Positions 18,870 to 27,451 of a stretch of 64,000 nucleotides of DNA are shown here, piece by piece; positions within the stretch are counted from its first letter, which is position 1, and each line of letters starts with the position of its first letter. This DNA comes from Tatumella ptyseos. GTDB lineage: Bacteria > Pseudomonadota > Gammaproteobacteria > Enterobacterales > Enterobacteriaceae. Below the pieces are notes generated by a model that worked only from the letters and a program-made list of their open reading frames with translations, was not told the DNA's origin and ran no database searches. The DNA is taken from assembly GCF_030552895.1 (NCBI RefSeq), contig NZ_CP130649.1:2728001-2792000 (forward strand), in the 5' to 3' direction. The translations under genes and the position numbers were made by a program.

Positions 18870-19901
18870 ATGAAAATTTTATTACCAACCTCCACAGCGG
18901 GCAGCTTACCAAAACCTTCTTGGATTGCTGAGCCAGAAAAATTATGGTCTCCGTGGAAGTTAGAAGGCCAAGAGCTAATCGATGGTAAAAATGATGCGTT
19001 ACGCCTTTGCTTAGATGACCAAGTACGTGCGGGAATCGACATTGTCAGTGATGGTGAGCAAACCCGCCAACATTTCGTCACGACCTTTATTGAACACTTA
19101 GATGGCGTCGATTTTGAAAAACGCGAAATCGTCAAAATCCGTAATCGCTATGAAGCGAGCGTCCCATCCGTCGTCGGCCCGGTTTCTCGTCCTAAATCAG
19201 TCTTTGTTGAAGACGCGAAGCGCTTACGTCAGCTGACTGATAAACCGATTAAATGGGCACTTCCTGGCCCAATGACCATGATCGATACGCTTTATGATGG
19301 ACATTACAAGAGCCGCGAAAAACTAGCCTGGGAATTCGCGAAGATTCTGAATCAAGAAGCGAAAGAACTTGAAGCCGCAGGCATTGATATCATCCAGTTC
19401 GACGAACCCGCATTTAACGTGTTCTTCGATGAAGTTAACGAGTGGGGCATCGCCGCGTTGGAGAAAGCGATCGAAGGCTTACAATGCGAGACAGCGGTGC
19501 ATATTTGCTATGGCTACGGAATCAAGGCCAATACCGATTGGAAAAAGACCCTCGGCGAGGAGTGGCGTCAATACGAAGAGATTTTTCCAAAGTTACAAAA
19601 ATCCAATATCGATATCGTCTCTCTGGAATGTCAAAACTCCCGCGTACCGATGGACTTAATCGAATTGATACGCGGTAAGAAAGTGATGGTCGGTGCCATT
19701 GATGTCGCCACCAATACGATCGAAACCCCAGAAGAAGTGGCCGAGACACTGCGCAAAGCCCTGCAATTTGTGGACGCTGATAAGCTTTATCCAAGCACTA
19801 ACTGTGGAATGACGCCGCTTTCCCGTGATGTCGCTAATGCAAAATTACGCGCATTAAGTGCCGGTGCCGCGATTGTACGTAATGAATTATTGAATAAATA
19901 A
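18870..19901 (+). CDS. mesD: Core (MetE C-terminal-like) methionine synthase, MesD type
   Basis: 343 aa, equal to the C-terminal catalytic barrel of cobalamin-independent methionine synthase without its N-terminal half. Expected zinc ligands are all present by alignment to MetE: His211 and Cys213 in HICYG, Glu253 in SLECQNSR and Cys312 in STNCGM. FDEPAF (about 178) matches the substrate-binding loop. The N-terminal LLPTSTAGSLPKPSWIAEPE is also typical. It transfers a methyl group to homocysteine; the methyl donor in this subfamily is not the polyglutamylated folate used by MetE. Linked to mesX by 27 nt with AAGG before ATG 18870. Confidence 0.88.
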   Translation: MKILLPTSTAGSLPKPSWIAEPEKLWSPWKLEGQELIDGKNDALRLCLDDQVRAGIDIVSDGEQTRQHFVTTFIEHLDGVDFEKREIVKIRNRYEASVPSVVGPVSRPKSVFVEDAKRLRQLTDKPIKWALPGPMTMIDTLYDGHYKSREKLAWEFAKILNQEAKELEAAGIDIIQFDEPAFNVFFDEVNEWGIAALEKAIEGLQCETAVHICYGYGIKANTDWKKTLGEEWRQYEEIFPKLQKSNIDIVSLECQNSRVPMDLIELIRGKKVMVGAIDVATNTIETPEEVAETLRKALQFVDADKLYPSTNCGMTPLSRDVANAKLRALSAGAAIVRNELLNK

Positions 19902-19915
19902 GTTACCTATTTATT

Positions 19916-19955
19916 GCCCAGTAGAGTTAGCTATCATGGCTGATATTTACTGGGC
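19916..19955 (+). terminator. Hairpin after mesD
   Basis: GCCCAGTA (19916-19923) pairs with TACTGGGC (19948-19955) 15 nt after the mesD stop. The U-tract is weak (GATATTTC), so termination may be partial. Confidence 0.4.
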
Positions 19956-20084
19956 GATATTTCTCCCATAGTCCTCCTCCCTTCCCTGAGCTTTATATCA
20001 AAAAAATTTATCTTATCGGTAATCGTCCTATCAATAAATTTTTCACGGTTCTCTATAGTGGTAGAAAAACTAGGAGGGTTTTTG

Positions 20085-20516
20085 ATGAGGCAATTCTCTT
20101 TTTTTCAGCCAGCAATGTTGCCCGTTGAAGGAGCAGGATATTTGCACGGTGGATATTCAGTTACCATCAACATTGAAGAAAAAAATGTAGATACTGGGAA
20201 GAATATATATTTGTCAGCAGTAGGTAAAAATATTTCCAATATTACTATCGGTTCAGGAAACATCTCATTCTGGTGCAAGGTATTTTTGGATAGTGATAAA
20301 AAGCCCCTTCCACTTAGCAATAAGCATAAAAACATGATGTATCTAAATAAAATGGAACATTACATTGGTGATATTAATTTTTTCTTGGAAAAGAAAGGGC
20401 TTACTACACCAATCATTACATTAGAAGCTGGTTATATCTATAGTTCATATATAGGAAGCGCTTTACCCATACCAAATAGCATGAAAAGAAAGATAATACT
20501 AACACCGTTCAAATAA
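20085..20516 (+). CDS. Unknown protein in AT-rich island
   Basis: 143 aa, not recognised. ATG 20085 is preceded by AGGAGGG at good spacing, so it is likely a real gene; a frame extending to 20058 is not needed. No signal peptide or membrane helix is evident. The protein is rich in beta-forming residues (GYSVTINI, NIYLSAVGKNISNITIGSG) and has LPVEGAGYLHGG near the start. Base composition is clearly AT-richer than mesD upstream. It lies 13 nt before the next unknown gene, and both precede a Tlde1-like effector/immunity pair, so an effector or effector-associated role is possible but unproven. Confidence 0.6.
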   Translation: MRQFSFFQPAMLPVEGAGYLHGGYSVTINIEEKNVDTGKNIYLSAVGKNISNITIGSGNISFWCKVFLDSDKKPLPLSNKHKNMMYLNKMEHYIGDINFFLEKKGLTTPIITLEAGYIYSSYIGSALPIPNSMKRKIILTPFK

Positions 20517-20529
20517 TGAGGTTTTATCG

Positions 20530-21081
20530 TTGAAAAAACATGCTTGCCTAACTATTATAATTTTTTCTTTTTCCTTGGCTCTCTATTTTCATAGCGAGTA
20601 TCACGATAAAAAAACTATCTTCTATGCGAATGGGTTACTAGATCGTTATATAAAAGATCCCGCGAGCGAAAGGTTTTATGTCTTAACAGAATTAAAATCA
20701 TTAACGAATAAAAACCCTAGAAACTTTAAGGTTCGTTCTATTTACCTTAATATTCTCCTACTTGAAAAACATTACACACAGGGCCTAGAACAAATAAAAA
20801 TAATAAATAAAACTAGCCACACAGCATTGTTCAAGCTCAACGAATGTCTATTAATCGAGAGAGTGGGTAAAGATCCGAGGAGTTGCTATCAGCAGGCTGT
20901 TAAGCTGTTTAGAGCAAAGCGTAACCATGATACTAACTATATCTTAGCCCTGAAATTTGCCCAAGATCCCAATTTCCGCAGTGAAAGGTACCGCCTAGTT
21001 AACGCAGGTAAAATAACTAAAGAAGCTGAAAATATCATCGACATGGATAAACAGACTTTCTTAGCAATTTTTTATCCTTAA
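20530..21081 (+). CDS. Unknown protein with N-terminal membrane/signal segment, helical repeats possible
   Basis: 183 aa from a TTG at 20530 with GAGG about 10 nt upstream. Residues about 5-20 (CLTIIIFSFSLALYF) form a signal anchor or signal peptide; the rest is polar, helical and Lys-rich, with spaced patterns (NFKVRSIYLNILLLEKHYTQGLEQ, SCYQQAVKLF) reminiscent of tetratricopeptide helices. No family is recognised. A periplasm-facing protein coupled to an upstream unknown gene fits an immunity partner, but this is inference only. Low GC suggests transfer. Confidence 0.55.
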   Translation: MKKHACLTIIIFSFSLALYFHSEYHDKKTIFYANGLLDRYIKDPASERFYVLTELKSLTNKNPRNFKVRSIYLNILLLEKHYTQGLEQIKIINKTSHTALFKLNECLLIERVGKDPRSCYQQAVKLFRAKRNHDTNYILALKFAQDPNFRSERYRLVNAGKITKEAENIIDMDKQTFLAIFYP

Positions 21082-21257
21082 TTAAAATTGGATTTACTCA
21101 ACTAAATTTGGTGAGTTTAAACTTTATCAAAAAATTATAATCAATAAATTAAGATTAATACTTATAAATAATTAAATTTATAAAATAATCAACTATACAG
21201 TTTTGTACTTGAGCGATATAACAGCATGATATTAACCAAGACGACAAGGATAGCGTT

Positions 21258-21623
21258 ATGGCATGGTTATATCGCGTCAACACTAAGCAGTTTTTTCTTA
21301 ATGGACATTATCGGTTTTCAGCGAAATACTCAGGCCGCCCCGGCTATCAAGATAATAGTGACCACCAGTGTGTTAAATCAAAAGGCCCCATTCCTAAAGG
21401 TACTTATACCATTGGTAGGCCTTTCCATCACCCCAAAACAGGTCGTTGGACATTAAGACTGACGCCTTCGCCCTCCAATCAGATGTGTGGTCGAAGCGGT
21501 TTTATGATTCAAGGTGACAGTGGAAAACACCCTGGCGAAGCTTCTGAGGGGTGTATTATTTTGGATTTTTCTTTTAGAGAGATAATAACCAGAAGCGGTA
21601 TTACATTACTTGAGGTTGAATAA
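21258..21623 (+). CDS. Tlde1-like (DUF2778) L,D-transpeptidase-type peptidoglycan effector
   Basis: 121 aa without signal peptide, as for type VI secretion effectors of the Tlde1/DUF2778 family that cut or exchange peptidoglycan cross-link precursors in the target periplasm. Landmarks: SAKYSGRPGYQDN, KGPIPKGTYTIG, GRWTLRLTP, MCGRSGFMIQGDSGKHPGEASEGCII. The catalytic Cys is Cys99 in SEGCI. The preceding motif is normally IHGD; here it reads IQGD, Gln at position 85, so the usual catalytic His seems replaced (His91 is nearby). Activity may be impaired. RBS AAGGA before ATG 21258. The stop overlaps the start of the immunity gene (TAATG). No secretion-system genes are in the window. Confidence 0.8.
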   Translation: MAWLYRVNTKQFFLNGHYRFSAKYSGRPGYQDNSDHQCVKSKGPIPKGTYTIGRPFHHPKTGRWTLRLTPSPSNQMCGRSGFMIQGDSGKHPGEASEGCIILDFSFREIITRSGITLLEVE

Positions 21624-22054
21624 TGAGAATATTTATTATTATTTCAATTATTTTATCAACTCAGTCTTTCGCTAGTAATAATTTAGGCTGTGCTAAAGTC
21701 GGAGCCTCGATGTATATAGATTTAACTGACGCCATCGTTGAGGATCTAAAAATCCCTAGAAATCAGATCAGTCGGAACAATGTTAGTGTGGAAATTATTT
21801 CTTTATCACCTATTTCCAAGGTCTATGCTGAGCAACTGGCTGAGATGGAATTTAAACACCAAACCACAAACTTTCTTAGAAAAAATGATTACGCCAGAAT
21901 TTTTTATGACGACGATGTGAAGATAATTGTAGCGAAATACACCTACCGCAATGCAAAGAATCAAAAGAATGTTTTTATAGCGTCTAGCCTAAAAAATAAA
22001 TATGAGTGCTCAATTCGATTTAATGGGTACTTGATTGTAGAGAGGGAATTTTGA
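21623..22054 (+). CDS. Periplasmic immunity protein of Tlde1-like effector (Tldi1-like)
   Basis: 143 aa with an N-terminal signal peptide (RIFIIISIILSTQSFA). The mature protein carries YARIFYDDDVKIIVAKYTY and a C-terminal CSIRFNGYLIVEREF. Small exported proteins with this ending are typically found directly after DUF2778 effectors and are often annotated as Shiga toxin A subunit-like; they act as immunity proteins in the periplasm. Two Cys (GCAKV and ECSI) may form a disulfide. Its ATG at 21623 overlaps the effector stop by one base, ensuring coupled translation. Assignment rests on context and the C-terminal motif. Confidence 0.7.
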   Translation: MRIFIIISIILSTQSFASNNLGCAKVGASMYIDLTDAIVEDLKIPRNQISRNNVSVEIISLSPISKVYAEQLAEMEFKHQTTNFLRKNDYARIFYDDDVKIIVAKYTYRNAKNQKNVFIASSLKNKYECSIRFNGYLIVEREF

Positions 22055-22760
22055 TTTGAGGAGTTATTTAAATAAATACTATCGTTAGTATTACTCAGAA
22101 AACTATCCTATGCGTCGCTTACTGCCGAAGAAAGGATCACTCACTGCTATTCATCAACGACTATTTCTTCTGCTATCAATAACTGCCTTTATGATAATAA
22201 AATAAGAAAATAATTTTATTTAACATTAAAACTGGCGGAGTTCTGTCAGTGTTGATTGTTTGATGGAAGCCTATGGTTACGAAAAAGAAAGCTATGCTTT
22301 TTCCTCGAAAAATTATAGTTACCTGATCGATCGTTATGCACAGTGAATTGACTATTATCTCAACTTCAAATTTATGTAGTATCGATTGTCGCTAAAATTA
22401 ACTCAATTAAAAAGCCAGCGTCCAGCTTTCGCTGATTCCACCAACATCCGAAGCGTTAGAGGCTTAGGTGGAACATCAGGGACCTTTTGAGATAAAGGTC
22501 TTAAAAAGTAAATATGAATATAAGATAGCACTACTATTTTGGTAGTCCTGTACTGACAAATTCTCTTTAGATTGTGCAAACGTTCTGATTTCAACTAATG
22601 CATCCATTTGGATAGATTCACCAAGGTTGTCGTATTTTTGTTCTAGCCAAGCGGTTGTTCTAACTCAGGCAATTCAACGCGTCAATTTGTGTGAGATAAA
22701 TACTTGGAATTTTTAGAAAGGTATAAAACGAAAGATAGGAAATGACCAAACTCCAGACAC
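22055..22760. other. Gene-free region between the effector island and leuX
   Basis: No supported gene on either strand; a minus-strand frame at 22403-22594 has no family character. The stretch is AT-rich. No second copy of the leuX 3' end, which would mark an attachment site, was spotted here. It probably represents island debris next to the tRNA. Confidence 0.5.
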
Positions 22761-22785
22761 AAAAAAAGCCGCTTTTAAGCGGCTT
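22761..22785 (-). terminator. Rho-independent terminator of leuX
   Basis: On the minus strand AAGCCGCTT pairs with AAGCGGCTT across a tiny loop and is followed by seven U residues. It lies 15 nt after the tRNA 3' end. Confidence 0.85.
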
Positions 22786-22799
22786 AATTTCATCTTACT

Positions 22800-22885
22800 T
22801 GGTGCCGAAGGCCGGACTTGAACCGGCACACCCAAAGGGCGGTTGATTTTGAATCAACTGCGTCTACCGATTTCGCCACTTCGGC
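22800..22885 (-). tRNA. leuX: tRNA-Leu(CAA)
   Basis: 86 nt including encoded CCA. It reads GCCGAAGTGGCGAAATCGG at the 5' end, has anticodon loop TTCAAAA (anticodon CAA), a class II variable arm and TGCCGGTTCAAGTCCGG T-arm, ending CTTCGGCACCA. It matches E. coli leuX closely except in the variable arm. leuX is a classical integration site for genomic islands in enterobacteria, in keeping with the AT-rich effector genes on its 3' side. Confidence 0.97.
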
Positions 22886-23131
22886 ACTGAAGGGGATGTG
22901 TAAACGTGGCCGATTATACCTGCCTGACCGGTACGCGCAAGTGGATTAACACCGACTCATGTTCGATTGCTGAAAAAAACGACGAATCTTCCTCTCTCCT
23001 ACGTTGATGGGCGGCTAGTTAGACAGATAATTCCGATAGGACTAGGCTTAGGTTAGAAATTCTGAACTTAATTTGCTGCAAGATCCCTAACAAGTATTGG
23101 ACTTCCTATCTACTGCAATGAGGCAACATTT

Positions 23132-23680
23132 ATGCGTTCTCCATCGAAAACTCTTCTCGCACTGGGCTTTGCAGCCGCAGCTTTCACCTCTTTCGCCCAC
23201 GCGGCAAGCTGGCAGGACAAGCTGAGTAGCACCGCATCTGATTTAATGAATAATTCAGGGAACAGCCAAACGAGCACATCCGGGACTGCAGCAAACGGTG
23301 GCCTGTCGCTTGGCTCAATCACTCAGTTGCTAGGCGGTGGGAATAGCGCGGTCAGTGCTAACAGCATGTCCAACGTGACTGGGATTCTGCAATATTGTGC
23401 GAAAAACAATATTGTTGATAACAACGTTAGCTCAGTGGCGGATCAGTTAAAAAGTAAATTAGGGTTAACAGACACTGCCAGTCAATCCACCCAGTCGACG
23501 CAATCTACAAGTACCCAACAAGAAAATGGTTACCTGCAAGGGCTGCAAGGTCTTCTGACGACAGGGAATAACCAAAAAATCGATCTGAAATCATTGAGTG
23601 ATACTCAGATGGGTAAAAAACTAAAAACTAAAGCCTGTAACGTTGTGCTAGACCAAGGTAAAAAATACCTCGGAATGTAG
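23132..23680 (+). CDS. yjjA: DUF2501 exported protein YjjA
   Basis: 182 aa with a clear signal peptide (ALGFAAAAFTSFAHAA). The mature protein starts SWQDKLSSTASDLMNN, has GGLSLGSITQLLGGG, LQYCAKNNIV and C-terminal LKTKACNVVLDQGKKYLGM. This is the DUF2501/YjjA pattern; function unknown, probably periplasmic, with a conserved Cys pair (LQYC and KAC). The middle contains a low-complexity STQSTQST stretch. It is monocistronic, with a hairpin after its stop. Confidence 0.88.
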   Translation: MRSPSKTLLALGFAAAAFTSFAHAASWQDKLSSTASDLMNNSGNSQTSTSGTAANGGLSLGSITQLLGGGNSAVSANSMSNVTGILQYCAKNNIVDNNVSSVADQLKSKLGLTDTASQSTQSTQSTSTQQENGYLQGLQGLLTTGNNQKIDLKSLSDTQMGKKLKTKACNVVLDQGKKYLGM

Positions 23681-23687
23681 GCACTCG

Positions 23688-23709
23688 GTGGCGAGCGCTC
23701 GCTCGCCAC
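23688..23709 (+). terminator. Hairpin after yjjA
   Basis: GTGGCGAGC pairs with GCTCGCCAC (9 bp, 4-nt loop) 8 nt after the yjjA stop. No U-tract follows, so it may protect the mRNA end rather than terminate by itself. Confidence 0.45.
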
Positions 23710-23810
23710 GCTAAACCGCCGTTTTGTGCCTAATCCTATTCCCCTCTTATTGTAACTTCCTTCCTTGCGCTCTAGGCTTATTCAATCTGTTCTCTTGTTA
23801 AGGATTGACT

Positions 23811-24488
23811 ATGATGACACTGCTTAACGCGATTGGCTGGGGTCTTCTGATCCTATTGCCCCTCGCTAACCCATTAACTGCGGTAGCGATGTTCCTCAGC
23901 CTCGCCGATGACATGAATTTCCAACAACGTAATCGTCAGGCCTTACAGTCTGCCATTTACGTTTTCCTGATTATGCTGATCACTTGGTTTGCCGGAAGTG
24001 CGGTGTTGAATACCTTCGGGATCTCGATTCCTGGATTACGCATTGCGGGCGGGATGATTGTGGCTTTTATCGGTTTTCGTATGTTGTTTCCCGTACAGCA
24101 GGTGCATGAAGCCCCTGAGGTCCAGCATAAACAAGACGAGTTGGATGCCACCCCGCATAGCCCGCAGACCGTTAACATCGCCTTTGTGCCGATCGCCATG
24201 CCAGGAACTGCCGGCCCCGGAACCATTGCGGTTATTATCAGTACTGCGGCGTCGGTAAAATCGGGGATCGATTACCCTGCTTGGATCCTGATGGTGGCGC
24301 CCGTTATCTGTTTCGTACTGGTGGCTATCATGCTCTGGCTAGCGCTGCGCTGTTCCGGTTCGATAATGCGACTTATCGGTAAAGGTGGGATTGAAGCACT
24401 CTCCCGCTTAATGGGATTTTTATTAGTCTGTATGGGGATTCAATTTGTGATCAACGGCATCGTCGACGTTGCCACTCATTTACATTGA
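23811..24488 (+). CDS. marC: MarC family integral membrane protein
   Basis: 225 aa with six membrane helices. Family landmarks: [66 protein letters not shown] and [31 protein letters not shown] ending. The sequence is closer by eye to MarC than to YchE or YhgN. Function is unknown; the former link to multiple antibiotic resistance is not supported by later work. ATG 23811 follows AAGGA by 6 nt; an in-frame TTG two codons upstream overlaps that site. Not next to a mar operon here. Confidence 0.88.
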   Translation: MMTLLNAIGWGLLILLPLANPLTAVAMFLSLADDMNFQQRNRQALQSAIYVFLIMLITWFAGSAVLNTFGISIPGLRIAGGMIVAFIGFRMLFPVQQVHEAPEVQHKQDELDATPHSPQTVNIAFVPIAMPGTAGPGTIAVIISTAASVKSGIDYPAWILMVAPVICFVLVAIMLWLALRCSGSIMRLIGKGGIEALSRLMGFLLVCMGIQFVINGIVDVATHLH

Positions 24489-24556
24489 TAAGTCTGGATT
24501 ACAGATCCGACCGATTGACACCTCGCAGGGGATCATTGCATTCTTAGGATTTTTCC

Positions 24557-26074
24557 ATGGATGAGACCCTGATTATGACAAAACCGCTACGTATTGCATG
24601 CACCAAGGTATTATCACTCGATTTACTGCCCGCCCTTGCTAACCGTCATGGACTCATTACTGGCGCGACGGGGACGGGTAAAACCGTTACCCTGCAAAAA
24701 TTAGCTGAGTCCTTTTCATCAATTGGTGTTCCCGTCTTTATGGCTGATGTGAAGGGTGATTTAAGTGGTGTCGCCACAGCCGGTGAAGCATCAGAAAAAC
24801 TCACCAAACGGTTAGAAGCAATTGGCGTGACGGACTGGCAGCCAGTCACTAATCCGGCTGTCTTTTGGGATATCTTTGGTGAGAAGGGACATCCCGTTCG
24901 CGCGACGGTGACCGACTTAGGACCACTACTCCTCGCTCGTTTATTAAACCTTAACGAGATCCAAACCGGTGTTCTCAACATTATTTTTCGTATTGCCGAT
25001 GAACAAGGACTTTTACTGCTCGATTTTAAAGATCTCCGTGCACTGACACAGTACGTTGGAGATAACGCAAAATCGTTCACGACCGAATACGGCAATATCA
25101 ATAGTGCCTCAGTAGGGGCTATCCAGCGCGGGTTATTAAGTCTCGAGCAACAAGGCGCAGAATACTTTTTCGGCGAACCTATGCTAGACATCAAAGATTG
25201 GATGCGTACTGACGATCAGGGCAAAGGCATCATTAATATTCTTGCGTCAGAAAAGCTTTATCAAATGCCAAAACTTTACGCCACCAGCTTACTGTGGATG
25301 CTCTCTGAGCTTTATGAGCAACTGCCAGAAGTGGGAGATGTCGAGAAACCGAAACTAGTGTTCTTTTTTGATGAGGCCCACCTACTCTTTAACGGCGCTC
25401 CAGATGTGCTGCTTGAGAAGATAGAGCAAGTGATGCGTTTAATCCGATCGAAAGGCGTCGGCGTCTACTTTGTCAGCCAAAGCCCTTCCGATATTCCCGA
25501 TAATATCCTGGGACAACTTGGTAATCGGGTACAGCATGTCTTGCGTGCCTTCACCCCACGCGATCAGAAAGCAGTCAAAGCTGCAGCTGACACTATGCGC
25601 GCTAATCCTGAGTTCAATACCGAAGAAGCAATTCAGTCTCTGGCCACTGGGGAAGCGCTTATCTCTTTCCTTGATGAGAAAGGAAGCCCAAGCGTGGTAC
25701 AGCGTGCCATGGTGATCGCGCCAGGTTCGCGTATGGGACCACTGACCAGTGATGAGCGTAATAACCTGATTAATCATTCACCGCTGTACGGTAAATATGA
25801 TGAAGCGGTCGACCGAGAGTCTGCCTTTGAAATGCTACAAAAAGGGGTCGAGAAGAGTGAGTCCCAGCAGTCTGGCTCATCAGCATCTCGTACTGAAGCC
25901 AAAGAAGACGGCGGTATTATGGATGAAGTCAAAAAAGTCTTGTTCGGTTATACCGGACCGCGTGGAGGACGTCATGATGGTGTTGTCCAAGGAATGGCTA
26001 AAAGCGCTGGCCGACAAGTCGCCAACCAGATCCTTCGTGGCGTTTTAGGGAGTTTGTTCGGGGGCCGGAAGTAA
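24557..26074 (+). CDS. yjgR: HerA-like P-loop ATPase YjgR (DUF853)
   Basis: 505 aa. Walker A is GATGTGKT (about residues 36-43), Walker B is [13 protein letters not shown] (about 272), followed by sensor-like VSQSPSDIP and the arginine-finger region [19 protein letters not shown]. The C-terminus has [26 protein letters not shown]. It belongs to the HerA/FtsK-related ATPases; the role in enterobacteria is not known. ATG 24557 has AGGA 7 nt upstream; ATG 24575 (MTKPLRI) matches the E. coli N-terminus and remains possible. Next to lptG in this lineage as in E. coli, where idn genes and leuX are also neighbours. Confidence 0.9.
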   Translation: MDETLIMTKPLRIACTKVLSLDLLPALANRHGLITGATGTGKTVTLQKLAESFSSIGVPVFMADVKGDLSGVATAGEASEKLTKRLEAIGVTDWQPVTNPAVFWDIFGEKGHPVRATVTDLGPLLLARLLNLNEIQTGVLNIIFRIADEQGLLLLDFKDLRALTQYVGDNAKSFTTEYGNINSASVGAIQRGLLSLEQQGAEYFFGEPMLDIKDWMRTDDQGKGIINILASEKLYQMPKLYATSLLWMLSELYEQLPEVGDVEKPKLVFFFDEAHLLFNGAPDVLLEKIEQVMRLIRSKGVGVYFVSQSPSDIPDNILGQLGNRVQHVLRAFTPRDQKAVKAAADTMRANPEFNTEEAIQSLATGEALISFLDEKGSPSVVQRAMVIAPGSRMGPLTSDERNNLINHSPLYGKYDEAVDRESAFEMLQKGVEKSESQQSGSSASRTEAKEDGGIMDEVKKVLFGYTGPRGGRHDGVVQGMAKSAGRQVANQILRGVLGSLFGGRK

Positions 26075-26083
26075 TTTAATTTC

Positions 26084-26109
26084 AGGTGGTAATCGGCCGG
26101 TTACCACCT
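26084..26109 (+). terminator. Hairpin between yjgR and yjiN
   Basis: AGGTGGTAA and TTACCACCT form a 9-bp stem with an 8-nt GC-rich loop, 10 nt after the yjgR stop. There is no clear U-tract. Confidence 0.45.
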
Positions 26110-26130
26110 TACATCGACTAAGCAGGTACT

Positions 26131-27405
26131 ATGCAAAAATCTCATGCACTCCGTCGTACCAAGCGAATCGCCCTATCCCTTCTGCTTTGTGCAACCGGAC
26201 TCTTTATCCTCAGCTTATTCCTGCCCCCCACCTTAGGTTCGCAGGCGCTCAAGTCTGTTGCTGAGGCAGCCATGGTGGGTGGCTTAGCCGACTGGTTTGC
26301 GGTCAGTGCGCTTTTTCGCCGTATCCCTATTCCCTTAATTAGTCGACACACTGCGATTGTGCCACGTAATAAACAGCGTATTGCCGACAATTTAGGCGTA
26401 TTTGTTGAGGAGCGTTTCCTCAATGCTGAAGCGCTCTCACGCTTAGTGAAACAACAGGACTTATCACAAAAGATGGCTGATTGGCTAACGTTGCCTGCAA
26501 ACCAGCAACGCTTCGCTCAGGGATTGAAAACGGTACTGCGCGGATTGCTGACTGCCAGTAATGACGAGGCCATTAACGGATTTATTCGTCACGCAGTAAA
26601 CCGCGCTATTGACCAGGTTGATTTTCGCCATAGCGCAATAATCTTACTAGAGAGCCTAACCCGCGAGAATCGTCACCAAGCCGTCCTCGATACTGTCATT
26701 AAACAGGTGGTTAAGCTGCTCGAAAAACCAAAGACCCGCCAATTCGTTGCCAGCCAGATAGCAGCTTGGTTTCAACGAGAATATCCGACCATTTCACGAG
26801 TTGTCTCCAGTGAATGGCTGGGTGAAAAAGGGGCAGTCAAGGTAGCAAAGCTCACTGACCAGATTTTAATTGAGGTAGCCCGTGATCCAGACCACCAGCT
26901 ACGCAGAACCTTTAACCGGGCGGTAAAGCTGTTCATTCATAGCCTACAGCATGATCCGAAGATGACCGAACGCATGGCACGGATGAAGACATGGCTGAAA
27001 GAAGATGAGCACTTCGCCCGTTATATTGGCCAAATTTGGCAAGATCTTCGCGGCTGGCTGACTAACGATCTACACCAAGAAGATTCACGTATCGGCATAC
27101 AGCTACAGCGTGCTGCAGGCTGGATGGGGGAAACGCTCAGCCGCGATCCGCAGCTTCGTGAGGCCTTTAATCAACATATCGAACAGACGGTACGAACCGT
27201 CGGCCCCGAAAGTGCCCGTTTCTTAACTCGCCATATTAGTGACACCATTAAGAGCTGGGACGATAAATTATTAGTGGAACAGATCGAAATGAACATTGGT
27301 AAGGATCTACAGTTTATTCGTATTAATGGGACGGTAGTGGGTGGATTGATTGGATTGGTGCTTTTTGTTATCTCGCAATTACCTTGGTTATTTCAGCAAC
27401 TTTGA
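26131..27405 (+). CDS. yjiN: DUF445 family inner-membrane protein YjiN
   Basis: 424 aa with an N-terminal membrane helix (IALSLLLCATGLFILSLFL), a conserved AEAAMVGGLADWFAVSALFRRIP segment followed by IPLISRHTAIVPRNKQRIADNLG, a long helical cytoplasmic or periplasmic region, and a C-terminal membrane helix after INGTVVGGLIGLVLFVIS. This is DUF445, as in E. coli YjiN (about 426 aa). Function unknown. It converges with lptG and shares a strong bidirectional terminator 18 nt after its stop. Confidence 0.9.
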   Translation: MQKSHALRRTKRIALSLLLCATGLFILSLFLPPTLGSQALKSVAEAAMVGGLADWFAVSALFRRIPIPLISRHTAIVPRNKQRIADNLGVFVEERFLNAEALSRLVKQQDLSQKMADWLTLPANQQRFAQGLKTVLRGLLTASNDEAINGFIRHAVNRAIDQVDFRHSAIILLESLTRENRHQAVLDTVIKQVVKLLEKPKTRQFVASQIAAWFQREYPTISRVVSSEWLGEKGAVKVAKLTDQILIEVARDPDHQLRRTFNRAVKLFIHSLQHDPKMTERMARMKTWLKEDEHFARYIGQIWQDLRGWLTNDLHQEDSRIGIQLQRAAGWMGETLSRDPQLREAFNQHIEQTVRTVGPESARFLTRHISDTIKSWDDKLLVEQIEMNIGKDLQFIRINGTVVGGLIGLVLFVISQLPWLFQQL

Positions 27406-27422
27406 TTATTAACCCTTAATGT

Positions 27423-27450
27423 AAAAAGCCCCGTTATCACGGGGCTTTTT
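27423..27450. terminator. Bidirectional rho-independent terminator between yjiN and lptG
   Basis: GCCCCGT/ACGGGGC stem with a TATC loop, flanked by five A on the left and five T on the right, so it works for both convergent genes. Confidence 0.9.
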
Positions 27451-27451
27451 A

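Noticed and set aside
22403..22594. Minus-strand frame of 63 codons near leuX
   Set aside because: No recognisable protein features in an AT-rich gene-free stretch; chance is sufficient.
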